Assembly (NCBI RefSeq): GCF_002754475.1
Contig: NZ_PEFL01000003.1
Span: 248,001 to 312,000, forward strand
Length of the DNA: 64,000 bases
Reading direction: 5' to 3'
From: Comamonas sp. 26
GTDB lineage: Bacteria; Pseudomonadota; Gammaproteobacteria; Burkholderiales; Burkholderiaceae_C
Shown here: positions 1-11,710 of the stretch, in pieces
Position numbering within the stretch: the stretch's first letter is position 1
How the letters are laid out: each line of letters starts with the position of its first letter
The notes under the pieces: generated by a model
The model's input: only the letters and a program-made list of their open reading frames with translations
The model's database searches: none
Told to the model about the DNA's origin: nothing
Made by a program: the position numbers and the translations under genes

Positions 1-244
1 GGCTGCCTTCTACATAGACTTGGCTGCCCTTGCGCAGGTATTGACCGGCGATTTCAGCCAGGCGGCCATTGAAGGTCACGCGGTGCCATTCTGTGGCTTC
101 GCGGTTTTCGCCGGTGTTCTTGTCGCGCCAGCGGTCTGTCGTGGCGATGGTAACGTTGGCCACTTGGTCGCCGCTGGGAAAGCTGCGCATTTCAGGATCG
201 CGACCCAGATTACCTACGATGATGACTTTATTGACGGATGCCAT
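1..244 (-). CDS. ssb: Single-stranded DNA-binding protein, 5' part only
   Basis: This is the first 81 codons of SSB, cut by the window edge. The reverse strand reads [20 protein letters not shown], followed by an OB-fold with the usual ATTDRW and EWHRV segments. SSB coats single-stranded DNA during replication, recombination and repair and recruits partners through an acidic C-terminal tail, which lies outside the window. An MFS transporter gene lies 121 bp upstream on the same strand, with a hairpin terminator between them, so ssb probably has its own promoter. Identity is seen directly in the sequence; function follows from the family. Confidence 0.95.
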   Translation of the reverse strand, partial: MASVNKVIIVGNLGRDPEMRSFPSGDQVANVTIATTDRWRDKNTGENREATEWHRVTFNGRLAEIAGQYLRKGSQVYVEGS

Positions 245-258
245 AAATTTGCCTTTTC

Positions 259-296
259 AAAAAGTGGCTCGGGCGATTGATGATGAGTCCCGAGCC
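259..296 (-). terminator. Rho-independent terminator of the MFS gene
   Basis: A perfect 8-bp inverted repeat (GGCTCGGG at 266-273, CCCGAGCC at 289-296) has a 15-nt loop. On the minus strand it is followed by ACTTTTTG. It lies between the MFS stop and the ssb start and would separate the two transcripts. Confidence 0.6.
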
Positions 297-365
297 AATG
301 GAGTGCGCATTTTGCCCCAAGCGGGGTATGCCGAGCACGGGATTACCCTATGCCCGTCACGCCTG

Positions 366-1610
366 TCAGCCATGGCGGCCCACAGGGCGCAGCGGAAGGC
401 TGATCACCAGCCACAGCAACGTGAGCACGGCCGTCATGACAAACAGCCCCGGCACACCCGCCCACTTGGCCACTGCACCGCCAATAGCGCCGCCAGCGAA
501 CAAGCCCAGCGACTGCAGCGTGTTGTAAGCCCCCAGAGCTGCACCGCGCAGCGGCGCAGGCGCCATACGTGACACCAGGCTGGGCTGGGTCGCCTCCAGC
601 GCGTTAAAGCCACAGAAGAACAGAAACATCAGCAGCGCCATGCACCAGATGGTGGGGATGGTGCCACTGGCGGCCAGCATGCCCAGCCCAATTTGTACCA
701 GTAGTACCAGACCGATGGCACCCAGCAAAGCCTTGCGCAGTTTGCCCTTGCGCTCCATGGAGAACAGCATGCCCATGGCCACAAAAGACAGCAGCACCGC
801 CGGCAGATAGATATGCCAGTGCTGCTCTTTAACCAGCCCTGACTGCACCAGCATGGCGGGCACGGCCACCCACATGGACATCTGCACGGTGTGCAGGATG
901 AACACACCAAAGTTCAGGCGCAGCAGGTCACGGTGGCCTAGCAAGTCGCTGAACTTGCCCTTTGGCGCATTGGCATGCTGCTCAGGCTCAGGCGGCACCA
1001 CCCACAGCACCACGGCAACACCGGCCATGGCCAGTGCGCAAGTCAGGCCAAAAATGCCCGACAGGCCAATCCATGCATTCAGCAGCGGGGCCAGCACCAG
1101 CGCCAGCGCAAACATCAGCCCGATGCTTCCGCCCACCACGGCCATAGCCTTGGTGCGCACACCGTCGCGCGTCAGATCGGCCAGCAGCGCCGTGACGGCA
1201 GCCGACACGGCACCTGCGCCCTGAATGGCACGACCGACCATCAGCCCGGTCAGCGAATCGGCCATGGCAGCCATCAAGCTGCCCGCCGCAAACACCAGCA
1301 GGCCGGCCACGATGACGCGCTTGCGGCCAAAGCGGTCTGACGCCAGGCCAATAGGCAGCTGGAACAGGGCCTGCGTCAGCCCATACAGGCCCATGGCCAA
1401 GCCGATCATGGCCGGGTCATCGCCGCCGGGGTATTTACGCGCTTCCAGCATGAAGACGGGCAGAACCAGAAACAGGCCCAGCATGCGCAACGCAAAGATC
1501 AGCGCCAGCGCGCCGCTTGAGCGACGCTCCAGAGAAGTCATGGTGGTAGAGGATTTTTCCGCGCCCTGCGTGCCCGCACTAGGGGATGTATTGATTTTGT
1601 TCACGCTCAA
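366..1610 (-). CDS. MFS transporter, drug/metabolite efflux type
   Basis: A 414-residue major facilitator superfamily permease with about 12 hydrophobic segments. The loop between helices 2 and 3 carries the MFS signature (SDRFGRKR, near residue 90), and GRAIQGAGA follows in helix 4, as in proton-coupled drug antiporters. Nothing identifies the substrate. The start is uncertain: 1610 is TTG, GTG at 1604 or ATG at 1541 are alternatives, and none has a clear ribosome site. It is divergent from uvrA and upstream of ssb on the same strand; this neighbourhood is probably historical rather than functional. Confidence 0.85.
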   Translation of the reverse strand: MSVNKINTSPSAGTQGAEKSSTTMTSLERRSSGALALIFALRMLGLFLVLPVFMLEARKYPGGDDPAMIGLAMGLYGLTQALFQLPIGLASDRFGRKRVIVAGLLVFAAGSLMAAMADSLTGLMVGRAIQGAGAVSAAVTALLADLTRDGVRTKAMAVVGGSIGLMFALALVLAPLLNAWIGLSGIFGLTCALAMAGVAVVLWVVPPEPEQHANAPKGKFSDLLGHRDLLRLNFGVFILHTVQMSMWVAVPAMLVQSGLVKEQHWHIYLPAVLLSFVAMGMLFSMERKGKLRKALLGAIGLVLLVQIGLGMLAASGTIPTIWCMALLMFLFFCGFNALEATQPSLVSRMAPAPLRGAALGAYNTLQSLGLFAGGAIGGAVAKWAGVPGLFVMTAVLTLLWLVISLPLRPVGRHG

Positions 1611-1767
1611 ATTTTGCCAAGAGTCGGAGTCTTATGCCCACGTTAACTAAATCACTGCTGAGCAAAAGAGAAGAAATAGAACTGTAGATTGTCCGTGAAC
1701 CTGAATCCTCTAGTCACGAGCAGGCCCGTCTGACTATCATGGAGAGTTTTCCCCGCCTGGAGCGCCC
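1611..1767. promoter_or_regulatory. Divergent promoter region, MFS / uvrA
   Basis: This 157-bp gap separates the divergent MFS and uvrA starts and must hold both promoters. I looked for the LexA pattern CTGT-N8-ACAG and found no good match, so SOS control of uvrA is not supported here. A GGAG sits about 6 nt before the uvrA GTG. Confidence 0.4.
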
Positions 1768-4809
<3,042 letters not shown>

Positions 4810-4825
4810 TTTGAATGAAAAAGGC

Positions 4826-4867
4826 TGCTAGTGCTTATGAATCAAGCGTCAGCAGCTATCAAATTTG
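4826..4867 (-). repeat. Dispersed intergenic repeat, family B, copy 1
   Basis: On the minus strand this reads AAATTTGATAGCTGCTGACG followed by CTTGATTCATAAGCACTAGCAGCC. It matches the family B pattern (ATAGCTGCT-N-GCGCTTGAT...AAGNGCTAG..GCC) found in at least six other gaps of this window. It sits between the convergent ends of uvrA and the dehydrogenase gene. Confidence 0.65.
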
Positions 4868-4877
4868 AATCAATCCT

Positions 4878-6002
4878 CTAGGGCTGCAGACGAATCAGCT
4901 TGCCGTCCGGGCCATCTGTCAGCAAGTAAACAAGCCCATCTGCGCCCTGGCGTACATCCCGAATGCGGTCACCCGTCTGGGCGTAGAGCTTGTGCTCAGC
5001 CAGCACTTTGCCGTCCTTGATCTCCAGCCGCGCAAGGTGGCGGCCCTTGAGCGCACCAATCAGCAGATTGCCCTTCCAGGCCGCGCCATAGCGCTCGCCA
5101 CTCACAAAGGTCATGCCAGAAGGCGCAATGCTTGGCACCCAGTAATGCAGCGGCTGCTCCAGCCCTGCCTTCTGCGTGCTTTCGCCAATCTTGCCGCCGC
5201 CGTATTCCTCGCCATAGGTAATCACCGGCCAGCCGTAGTTTTTGCCGGGCTGCGGCAGGTTGATCTCATCGCCGCCCTGCGGGCCATGCTCATGCAGCCA
5301 CAGCTTGCCGTCAGGCGCGATGGTCAGACCCTGGCTGTTGCGGTGACCATGGCTGTAGATCTCTGGCAACGCGTCTTTGCGAGCCGCATACGGGTTGTCT
5401 GCAGGCACGCTACCGTCCTTGGCAATGCGGATGAGCTTGCCGTGGTGGTTATCCAGCGTCTGCGCATCATTGCGGCGCGAATAGCGGTCGCCCAGACTCA
5501 GGAACAACGTGCCGTCACGCGCCTCGGCAATGCGGCAGCCAAAGTGGGCGCTGCTTTTGACCTTGGGGCGCTGGCTGAACAGCACTTTTACGTCTTCCAG
5601 ACTGCGCTCATCACGGGCAATGCGGCCCGTAGCCAGCGCCGTGCTGTTCGTGCCCTTTTCACTACCGGGCTCGGCATAGCAAAAGTAGATGCGGCGGTTG
5701 CTGGCGAACTGACTGTCCGCCACCACATCCAGTAAACCGCCCTGCCCGCCAAAGTCTACGGGTGGCACGCCGCTCAACTCAGACTGCTTTTGCCCCTTGC
5801 CATCCAGCAGCCAGAGCTTGCCTGCGCGCTCGCTCAGCACAAAGCGCTGGTCGGGCAGCGGGGCAATGGCCCAGCCATTGGCAATACCCGTAGCCAGCAC
5901 CTCCTGCCTGGGAGCCGTGCCTTGCGCACAGGCGGCCAGCGCCAGCATGCCGGAGCCCGTCAGCGCTGCCAGCCTCAGACGTTGAAATGGTGAGCATGTC
6001 AT
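4878..6002 (-). CDS. PQQ-dependent sugar dehydrogenase-like lipoprotein (YliI/Asd type)
   Basis: A protein of about 374 residues of the glucose/sorbosone dehydrogenase beta-propeller family. Family hallmarks include the N-terminal propeller segment GGLLDVVADSQFA, HFGCRIAEARDG, SHGHRNSQGL, HEHGPQGGDEIN and NYGWPVITYGEEY. The last three resemble the PQQ- and calcium-binding loops of soluble aldose dehydrogenases. A signal peptide ends in a lipobox (LALAAC), so it is probably an envelope lipoprotein facing the periplasm. I chose the internal Met at 6002 because it starts directly before the basic signal-peptide region; an upstream in-frame start at 6020 is possible. The sugar substrate is unknown. 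Confidence 0.82.
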   Translation of the reverse strand: MTCSPFQRLRLAALTGSGMLALAACAQGTAPRQEVLATGIANGWAIAPLPDQRFVLSERAGKLWLLDGKGQKQSELSGVPPVDFGGQGGLLDVVADSQFASNRRIYFCYAEPGSEKGTNSTALATGRIARDERSLEDVKVLFSQRPKVKSSAHFGCRIAEARDGTLFLSLGDRYSRRNDAQTLDNHHGKLIRIAKDGSVPADNPYAARKDALPEIYSHGHRNSQGLTIAPDGKLWLHEHGPQGGDEINLPQPGKNYGWPVITYGEEYGGGKIGESTQKAGLEQPLHYWVPSIAPSGMTFVSGERYGAAWKGNLLIGALKGRHLARLEIKDGKVLAEHKLYAQTGDRIRDVRQGADGLVYLLTDGPDGKLIRLQP

Positions 6003-6040
6003 CACAAACGGGCCTTCCATGGTGTTTTGCAGACAGTACC

Positions 6041-7258
6041 ATGCAGGTCATGGATACCGCCAACCGCTCCCCCCTCGCCAGCCTCGCTCGCGCCCCTGAT
6101 GCCGTCTGGGATTTCGTCATCGTCGGTGCGGGCATGGCCGGCACCTCTACCGCCTGGCAACTGGCTCAGTCGGGCGGCGACGCCCCCCCTTCCGTGCTGG
6201 TGCTGGAGCGCGAATCCCAGCCCGGCTATCACACCACCGGCCGCTCCGCCGCGCTGTTTGAAGAGCATTACGGCCCCGCGCAAGTGCAGGCCCTGACCCG
6301 CGCCAGCCGCACCTTCTACGATGCGCCGCCCGCTGGCTTTGCCGACGCATCCATCCTCTCGCCACGCGGCGTGCTCTACGTGGGTACGGCCGAGCAAAAG
6401 CCACTGGTCGATACCGCCTATGCCGAAGCCGCCATCCACTACCCCTGCACACGACGCCTGAACGCCGAGCAGCTCAAGGCGCTGGTGCCCGTGCTGAACA
6501 CCGAAGTGCTGGTAGACGGTTTTCTGGATGACGGCGCACGTGACATTGACGTGCACGGCCTGCATCAGGGCTATATCCGCGGCCTGCGCCAGCGCGGGGG
6601 CGAGCTGTGGTGCAGCGCTGAAGTGCAGGGCATCACCCGCGCCAACAGCCTCTGGCACATCACCTTGCCGCAAGGCCGCAGCATTCAGGCCAAAACCCTT
6701 ATCAACGCCGCTGGCGCATGGGCCGATGTGCTGGCCGCCATGGCGGGTGCAGCCCCCATAGGCATCGTGCCCAAGCGCCGCAGCGCCTTCACCTTCCCCG
6801 CCCCACAAGGCATGGACGCCACGCACTGGCCCGCCATCATCAGCGCCGATGAAAACTGGTACATCAAGCCGGACGCGGGCCAGCTGCTGGGCTCGCCCGC
6901 CAATGCCGACCCCGTGGCACCACACGATGTGGTGCCCGAGGAGCTGGACATTGCCACCGGCATTTATCACATCGAAGAAGCCACGACGCTGCAAATTCGT
7001 CGCCCATCGCACACCTGGGCCGGGCTGCGCTCGTTTGTCGCAGATGGCGAGCTGGTAATCGGCTGGGATGCATCGCCCACACCTGTCGCGGGCTTCTTCT
7101 GGGTTGCCGGGCAGGGCGGCTACGGCATCCAGAGTGCAGCAGGCTACAGCTTGCTGGCGCGCAACCTGTTGCTAGGCGAGGCAATGGACCCTTTGCTGGC
7201 TGGGCAAGGTGTTCAGACCGAGCGACTCTCGCCCAAGCGCTGCCAGCAGCCCGACTAG
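6041..7258 (+). CDS. FAD-dependent oxidoreductase of the DAO family (D-arginine dehydrogenase-like)
   Basis: A 405-residue flavoprotein. The Rossmann motif FVIVGAGMAGTSTAWQLAQSG lies near residue 30, and an ERESQPGYHTTGRSAALFEE segment is like that of DauA/glycine-oxidase proteins. Near the C-terminus FFWVAGQGGYGIQSA contacts FAD. Family members oxidise amino acids or other amines; the substrate cannot be read from sequence, though the GRSAALF segment is typical of DauA-like enzymes. ATG at 6041 or 6050 fits the N-terminus better than the upstream 5987 start, which would overlap the divergent dehydrogenase gene. The two genes are divergent with about 40 bp between them. Confidence 0.82.
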   Translation: MQVMDTANRSPLASLARAPDAVWDFVIVGAGMAGTSTAWQLAQSGGDAPPSVLVLERESQPGYHTTGRSAALFEEHYGPAQVQALTRASRTFYDAPPAGFADASILSPRGVLYVGTAEQKPLVDTAYAEAAIHYPCTRRLNAEQLKALVPVLNTEVLVDGFLDDGARDIDVHGLHQGYIRGLRQRGGELWCSAEVQGITRANSLWHITLPQGRSIQAKTLINAAGAWADVLAAMAGAAPIGIVPKRRSAFTFPAPQGMDATHWPAIISADENWYIKPDAGQLLGSPANADPVAPHDVVPEELDIATGIYHIEEATTLQIRRPSHTWAGLRSFVADGELVIGWDASPTPVAGFFWVAGQGGYGIQSAAGYSLLARNLLLGEAMDPLLAGQGVQTERLSPKRCQQPD

Positions 7259-7277
7259 AAGTCTCGCTCTCAAAAGA

Positions 7278-7366
7278 AAAGCGGCTTGCGCTTGATTGGA
7301 GACAGTTTCAGATAGAAAACCACCTGAAACTCATAACCAACCCGCATAAGCCGCTTTGATTTTTTG
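7278..7366. terminator. Bidirectional terminator-like nested hairpin
   Basis: AAAGCGGCTT (7278-7287) is perfectly complementary to AAGCCGCTTT (7348-7357), which is followed by GATTTTTTG. An inner perfect pair GTTTCAG (7305-7311) / CTGAAAC (7324-7330) nests inside. It lies between the convergent oxidoreductase and Bug-protein genes. The long outer loop makes it less classical than the others in the window. Confidence 0.5.
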
Positions 7367-7409
7367 TGGCTACACCCGGCTATTCACAGGGGTGTAGCAC
7401 GCCAATTCA

Positions 7410-8399
7410 TCAGTTCTCGATCTTGGCGAACTGAACAATCTTGGTGTACTTGGCAATTTCGGCATGGATGTACTTGCCAGCGTCCACCTTGGGGTCGGCC
7501 ACCACGTTGCCGGTTTCTTCCATCTTCTTACGGAACTCGGGCGAAGCCAGGGTTTCGTCCAGCGCCTTCTTGAGCTTGGCGGCGATCGGTGCGGGCAGGC
7601 CCTTGGGTGCCATCATCGCGAACCAGACATTGATGTCCACGTTCTTGTACTGGGGCAGCTCGGACAGGGCCGGAATATCGGGGGTGATGGCCGAGCGCTT
7701 GGCTTCGGTCGTACCCAGGGCGATGACCTTGCCGGCCTTGATCTGGGGCAGACCACTGGAGAGCACGAACATGCCAAATTCGATGTTGTTGCCCACCAGA
7801 TCGGTGGTCAGTGGTGCCACGCCCTTGTAAGGCACATGCATCATCTGCAGCTTGCCCTGCTCCTTGATCATTTCACCGGCCAGATGCAGGGCTGTGCCCA
7901 CGCCGGAGCTGCCGTAGCTGAACTTCTCCGGGTTCTTGCTGACCAGGGCGGTGAACTCGGCGGCGTTCTTTACACCGGCCTTGGGCGAAGCCACCAGCAC
8001 CATGGGCTGCGAGCCGACCATGCCGATAGGCGTGAAGTCGCCAATGTTGTACTTCACGGCCTTGTTGATCAGCTTGGCAATGGCCAGCTCGTTATTGGCA
8101 CCCACCAGGACGGTGTAGCCGTCGGCAGGAGCTTTGGAGACTTTCTGCGCACCGATAACACCACCGGCGCCGCCCAGGTTCTCGACCACCACAGGCTGAC
8201 CCAGGCGCGAAGCCAGGCCATCGGCCACAAAACGGCCCACCAGATCGGTGCTGCCACCTGCGGGGTAGCCCACCACCATGGTGATGGCGCGGCTGGGGTA
8301 GTTGTCAGCCGCAACAGCGGTACCGGTCAGGCCCACAGTGGCGGCCATCAAGAAAGCTGCAGACAAAGCAGTACGGCGCATCGTGTTTGTGTTTTGCAT
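7410..8399 (-). CDS. Bug-family (TctC-like) periplasmic substrate-binding protein
   Basis: A 329-residue protein with a Sec signal peptide (MRRTALSAAFLMAATVGLTG, cleavage near AVAA-DNYP). The Bug fold is shown by YPSRAITMVVGYPAGGSTD, LGQPVVVENLGGAGG, HVPYKGVAP and LSELPQYKNVDINVWF. Bug proteins bind carboxylates or amides in the periplasm, often for tripartite tricarboxylate transporters. No TctA/TctB membrane genes are nearby, the usual orphan arrangement in Comamonadaceae. I used the Met at 8399, before the basic signal-peptide start; upstream reading is open but lacks a signal sequence. A LysR gene upstream on the same strand may regulate it. Confidence 0.88.
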   Translation of the reverse strand: MQNTNTMRRTALSAAFLMAATVGLTGTAVAADNYPSRAITMVVGYPAGGSTDLVGRFVADGLASRLGQPVVVENLGGAGGVIGAQKVSKAPADGYTVLVGANNELAIAKLINKAVKYNIGDFTPIGMVGSQPMVLVASPKAGVKNAAEFTALVSKNPEKFSYGSSGVGTALHLAGEMIKEQGKLQMMHVPYKGVAPLTTDLVGNNIEFGMFVLSSGLPQIKAGKVIALGTTEAKRSAITPDIPALSELPQYKNVDINVWFAMMAPKGLPAPIAAKLKKALDETLASPEFRKKMEETGNVVADPKVDAGKYIHAEIAKYTKIVQFAKIEN

Positions 8400-8624
8400 G
8401 GATCTATTCCAAATCTGTATGACGTCGATTGTGCGAAAAGCAGCAAAAACATTTGGTGCCGATCCGGCACATAGCCGTGCTATTTCAGCACACGTCAGAT
8501 TCAAAAGCAGTATTCCGCTCAACGGCCCTATTGAAACCCGTGCGGGGCTTTTACCAAACACCACCCAATACACCGAAAAAGTGAGCGCTTGCGCATTAAA
8601 TGGCAACAGTTGCCCTGAGTCCAC
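8400..8624 (-). promoter_or_regulatory. Leader of the Bug gene with a small palindrome
   Basis: A 225-bp gap between the LysR stop and the Bug start. It contains GTGCCG-ATC-CGGCAC (8456-8470), a possible regulator site 57-71 bp upstream of the Bug ATG. No LysR T-N11-A motif was identified with confidence. Confidence 0.3.
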
Positions 8625-9533
8625 CTAGGGCTTGGTGATATCCGCCCAGAACTGTTCAGCCGCTACGCCCAGATGGCGTTTGGGCCGGTAAAGGCGGATG
8701 TCGAAGTGCACGTCCAGGCTGTTGTCTCCGGCGATCGCCAGGCGCCCGGCCTGGCAATCGCCGCGCACCATGAACCAGGGCATCCAGGCCACGCCCAGGC
8801 CCTTGAGCACGTATTCGTAATTGGCGTCAGCCGAATCGCAGTCAATGCAGCGGCGCAGGCGCGGGGCCAGCGGGTGCTGGGTCAGGTGGTCTTCCACCAA
8901 CCGCCCCAGCGCCATGTGATGGGAAAAAGCCAGATACGGCACAGGCGGTGCGCCCGGGTGTGCAGCCTGGCTCAGATCATGTATCGGGCGGCCATGGGCA
9001 TCGGCTTTGGCCACGGGCACCAGCTTGTCGTGGGCCACGGTCAGGTGGCTGAACTGCCGGCCATCAAGCCGCACGGCAATGGCGGCGTGGTGATAGAGCA
9101 GGGAAAAACTCACCTCGCCGCGCTGCAGCATGACCACGGTTTCCTCGAGCGTGCGGGTGACGATGCGCATCTCCGCGCTTTGCAGCACGCTGCTGTAGCG
9201 CGCCAGCCAGTCGGCAACGATGGTGCGCGCCAGCGTGCGGCCCGTGGCCAGGGTAATGATGTGGGCTTGGCGGCCCGCCACGGCCTGCAGCTCGTCATGA
9301 GACTGGGCCAGGGTGCGAACCAACTGCTCTGCCGTGTCTTTAAAGGCCTCGCCTGCAGGCGTCAGGCGTACCGGGCCACTGCCGGACTCGATCAATGCCG
9401 TGCCCGCCCAAGCTTCAAGCGCACGAATGCGCCGACCAAAGGCGGGGTGGGTGACATGGCGCAGCTCTGCCGCACGGGTAAAGCTGCGCTCCTGGGCCAG
9501 GAGCAGAAAGTCTTCCAGCCATTTGCTTTGCAT
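8625..9533 (-). CDS. LysR-family transcriptional regulator
   Basis: 302 residues. The N-terminal winged helix-turn-helix is typical (FTRAAELRHVTHPAFGRRIR, residues 18-37) and is followed by a LysR substrate-binding domain. LysR proteins bind small metabolites and activate neighbouring operons. The Bug-protein gene lies 225 bp downstream on the same strand and is the likely target, though this is inference. Only 21 bp separate its start from the pyrF stop, so read-through from pyrF is possible. Confidence 0.87.
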   Translation of the reverse strand: MQSKWLEDFLLLAQERSFTRAAELRHVTHPAFGRRIRALEAWAGTALIESGSGPVRLTPAGEAFKDTAEQLVRTLAQSHDELQAVAGRQAHIITLATGRTLARTIVADWLARYSSVLQSAEMRIVTRTLEETVVMLQRGEVSFSLLYHHAAIAVRLDGRQFSHLTVAHDKLVPVAKADAHGRPIHDLSQAAHPGAPPVPYLAFSHHMALGRLVEDHLTQHPLAPRLRRCIDCDSADANYEYVLKGLGVAWMPWFMVRGDCQAGRLAIAGDNSLDVHFDIRLYRPKRHLGVAAEQFWADITKP

Positions 9534-9554
9534 GGCCAGAATTCCGATCCTGGC

Positions 9555-10382
9555 TTAGCCGCGTGCTGCAGCCTGCAGCGTGGCGCGGGTGGCGATCGCG
9601 GCGTCGCGCGCTGCCTTGGCAAAGTCATCACCCTGACCCGCGTAAAGAATAGCGCGCGAGGAATTGATGATGATGGGGCCGCCGCCAATGCGGGCCGCCT
9701 TCACGGTAGCCACGGCATCGCCGCCCTGTGCGCCCACACCGGGAATCAGCAAAGGCATCGTGGGAGCCACGGCGCGCACGCGCTCGATCTCGTTGGGACG
9801 GGTTGCGCCCACCACCAGACCCAGCTGGCCGTTGGTGTTCCACGGGCCCTGGGCCAGCTTGGCCACATGCTCAAACATGGCGGGGTTACCGGGCACATCG
9901 GCCAGATGCTGCGCCTGCAGATCGTCACCGCCGGGGTTGGAGGTACGGCACAGCAGAAAGGCGCCCTTGCCTTCGTACTTGAGGTAAGGCGTGATGGAGT
10001 CAAAGCCCATGAAGGGCGACAGGGTCACGGCATCGGCACCGTAGCGCTCGAAGGCTTCCTTGGCGTACTGCTCGGCGGTGGAGCCGATGTCGCCACGCTT
10101 GGCATCCAGAATCACGGGCACATGGGGTGCCACGCGGCGCATATGTTCCATCAGCTTTTCCAGCTGATCTTCAGCGCGGTGGGCGGCGAAGTAGGCAATC
10201 TGGGGCTTGAAGCTATTCACCAGATCGTGAGTGGCATCGACGATGGCTGCACAGAAGTCGTAAATCTTGGACGCATCGCCCTTCATTGCGCCAGGAAAAC
10301 GGCTGGGTTCAGGGTCCAGACCCACGCACAGCATGGAGTCATTGCGCGTGGACGCGTCGCGCAGCATGTCGAGAAAATTCAT
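9555..10382 (-). CDS. pyrF: Orotidine 5'-phosphate decarboxylase
   Basis: This 275-residue enzyme decarboxylates OMP to UMP, the last step of de novo pyrimidine synthesis. The catalytic Asp-Lys-x-x-Asp-type motif is visible as [20 protein letters not shown], typical of the longer type 2 Pyr[14 protein letters not shown] at the N-terminus and [11 protein letters not shown] near the phosphate site also fit. The start is the Met at 10382 ([11 protein letters not shown]), preceded on its strand by AAAATCTCCCTTT; the upstream open frame is not conserved-looking and lies partly in a repeat. Confidence 0.95.
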   Translation of the reverse strand: MNFLDMLRDASTRNDSMLCVGLDPEPSRFPGAMKGDASKIYDFCAAIVDATHDLVNSFKPQIAYFAAHRAEDQLEKLMEHMRRVAPHVPVILDAKRGDIGSTAEQYAKEAFERYGADAVTLSPFMGFDSITPYLKYEGKGAFLLCRTSNPGGDDLQAQHLADVPGNPAMFEHVAKLAQGPWNTNGQLGLVVGATRPNEIERVRAVAPTMPLLIPGVGAQGGDAVATVKAARIGGGPIIINSSRAILYAGQGDDFAKAARDAAIATRATLQAAARG

Positions 10383-10474
10383 AAAGGGAGATTTTAATTG
10401 CTCGCCTCTTCCAAGCCCCGCTACAGGTCTTGCGCCAAGCCGCAAAACAAATCGCACGCACCAGCTCAGTGACA

Positions 10475-10560
10475 CCGAGGAAGCGCCGCCGCGCACCGAC
10501 GGTGTCGTCCCCATCCCGCGAAGCGAGTGAGGGGGAAGCGGCGCAGCCGCTCAGGGGGAG
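10475..10560 (+). repeat. GC-rich palindromic intergenic repeat, family A, copy 1
   Basis: This copy contains GTCGTCCCCATCCCGCGAAG, then GCGAGTGAGGGGGAAGCGGC and GCAGCCGCTCAGGGGGAG. The same layout (CCCCCTCC ... GAGGGGGAAGGCGC ... GCGCCTCAGGGGGA) recurs at 18560-18650 and 25688-25767. The arms can fold into two hairpins. It lies between pyrF and the DMT exporter start. Confidence 0.7.
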
Positions 10561-10589
10561 AAGATCATTCCGGGGGAGATAATCAGGTT

Positions 10590-11471
10590 ATGCCCTCGTT
10601 CACGCCCAAACAGCTCATTCTTCTTGTTCTTCTCACCATCGTCTGGGGCCTGAACTGGCCCGTGATGAAACTGGGCGTGCAGCACTTCCCCCCGCTGTCG
10701 TTCCGCATGGTCAGCATGTGGATAGGGCTGCCGATTCTGGCCATCTTTGTCGCCAGCAAAGGCCTGCCGCTGACCATTCCGCGCAGCTACTGGGGACAGC
10801 TGGCCAAGCTCACCCTCTTCAACATGGTGCTTTGGCACTGCCTGATCATCATCGCCATCCCCACACTCTCCAGCGGCCGCGCGGCGATTCTTGGCTACAC
10901 CATGCCTATCTTCTCGGCCGTCTTCGGCAGCCTGTTCTTCAAGGACAAGCTCGGCCCGCGCGCCTGGGCGGGCGTGGGCGCTGCTTTTTTAGGCGTTTTG
11001 CTGCTGCTGTGGCACGAAGTGGGCGCTTTAGGCAGCAAGCCCCTGGGCGTGATGCTGATGCTGATTGCCGCCGCTGGCTGGGCCTGGGGCACGCAACTAC
11101 TGCGCCGTACCGAAGCGCCCGTGCCTCTGATGACGCTGTCGCTGTGGATGGTGGCCATCACCACCGTGGTGCTGACCGTACTGGCCTTTACTTTTGAGAG
11201 AAAACAGTGGCACGCCCCCGACCAGAGCGCGATGGCTGCTATCGCTTTCAATGGCGTTCTGGTGCTGGGCTTTGCCCAGGCCGTCTGGTTTTATCTGGCC
11301 CGCAGCCTGCCGCCCGTGGCCTCCACGCTGAGCGTGATGATGATCCCGGTGCTGGGCGTATTTGTCGGTGCCTGGTGGCTGGGCGAAGTGCTGCACTGGC
11401 AGGACTGGACGGCCGTGTGCCTGATGGTGGGGGCGATTGCTTCTGTGCTGTGGCCTAGCAAGAAGGCTTGA
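10590..11471 (+). CDS. EamA/DMT-family transporter
   Basis: A 293-residue membrane protein with ten predicted helices and two EamA repeats. It starts LILLVLLTIVWGLNWPVMKL, the typical first helix of DMT exporters. The second repeat begins near residue 145 with LGVMLMLIAAAGWAWGTQLL. Such proteins export amino acids or metabolites; the substrate is unknown. ATG at 10590 has GGGGGAGA 12-14 nt upstream. The longer frame from 10527 begins inside the family A repeat and is unlikely. Confidence 0.83.
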   Translation: MPSFTPKQLILLVLLTIVWGLNWPVMKLGVQHFPPLSFRMVSMWIGLPILAIFVASKGLPLTIPRSYWGQLAKLTLFNMVLWHCLIIIAIPTLSSGRAAILGYTMPIFSAVFGSLFFKDKLGPRAWAGVGAAFLGVLLLLWHEVGALGSKPLGVMLMLIAAAGWAWGTQLLRRTEAPVPLMTLSLWMVAITTVVLTVLAFTFERKQWHAPDQSAMAAIAFNGVLVLGFAQAVWFYLARSLPPVASTLSVMMIPVLGVFVGAWWLGEVLHWQDWTAVCLMVGAIASVLWPSKKA

Positions 11472-11475
11472 GGTG

Positions 11476-11528
11476 TTTTGGCTGCTTTGTGCCGATGGGG
11501 TAAGCGGTAGCAGCTATCGATTTTGATA
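11476..11528 (-). repeat. Dispersed intergenic repeat, family B, copy 2
   Basis: On the minus strand it reads CAAAATCGATAGCTGCTACC then GCTTACCCCATCGGCACAAAGCAGCC. The outer parts match family B while the centre has diverged. It starts four bases after the DMT exporter stop codon. Confidence 0.6.
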
Positions 11529-11659
11529 AAGAGGCTATACCGCTTCCCTTGCCTGCCGGGGCCAGACCCAGCCTCTGCCCTGAAATCAAGCAAGCCTCAA
11601 AAATTGACTCAAACCGACACCCATCCCAATCACAGCAAGGGCCAGCAGCTACAAAAACA

Positions 11660-11697
11660 AAAGCGCACTGCGTTCCCACAGTGCGCTTTCTTCATCC
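11660..11697 (-). terminator. Terminator of terC
   Basis: A perfect 11-bp stem pairs AAAGCGCACTG (11660-11670) with CAGTGCGCTTT (11679-11689). On the minus strand it is followed by TGTTTTTGT. It lies just past the terC stop. Confidence 0.75.
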
Positions 11698-11710
11698 AGA
11701 GCCGAAAGGT

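Noticed and set aside
1611..1767. LexA box between the MFS gene and uvrA
   Set aside because: A CTGT occurs near 1682 but no ACAG follows at the right spacing.
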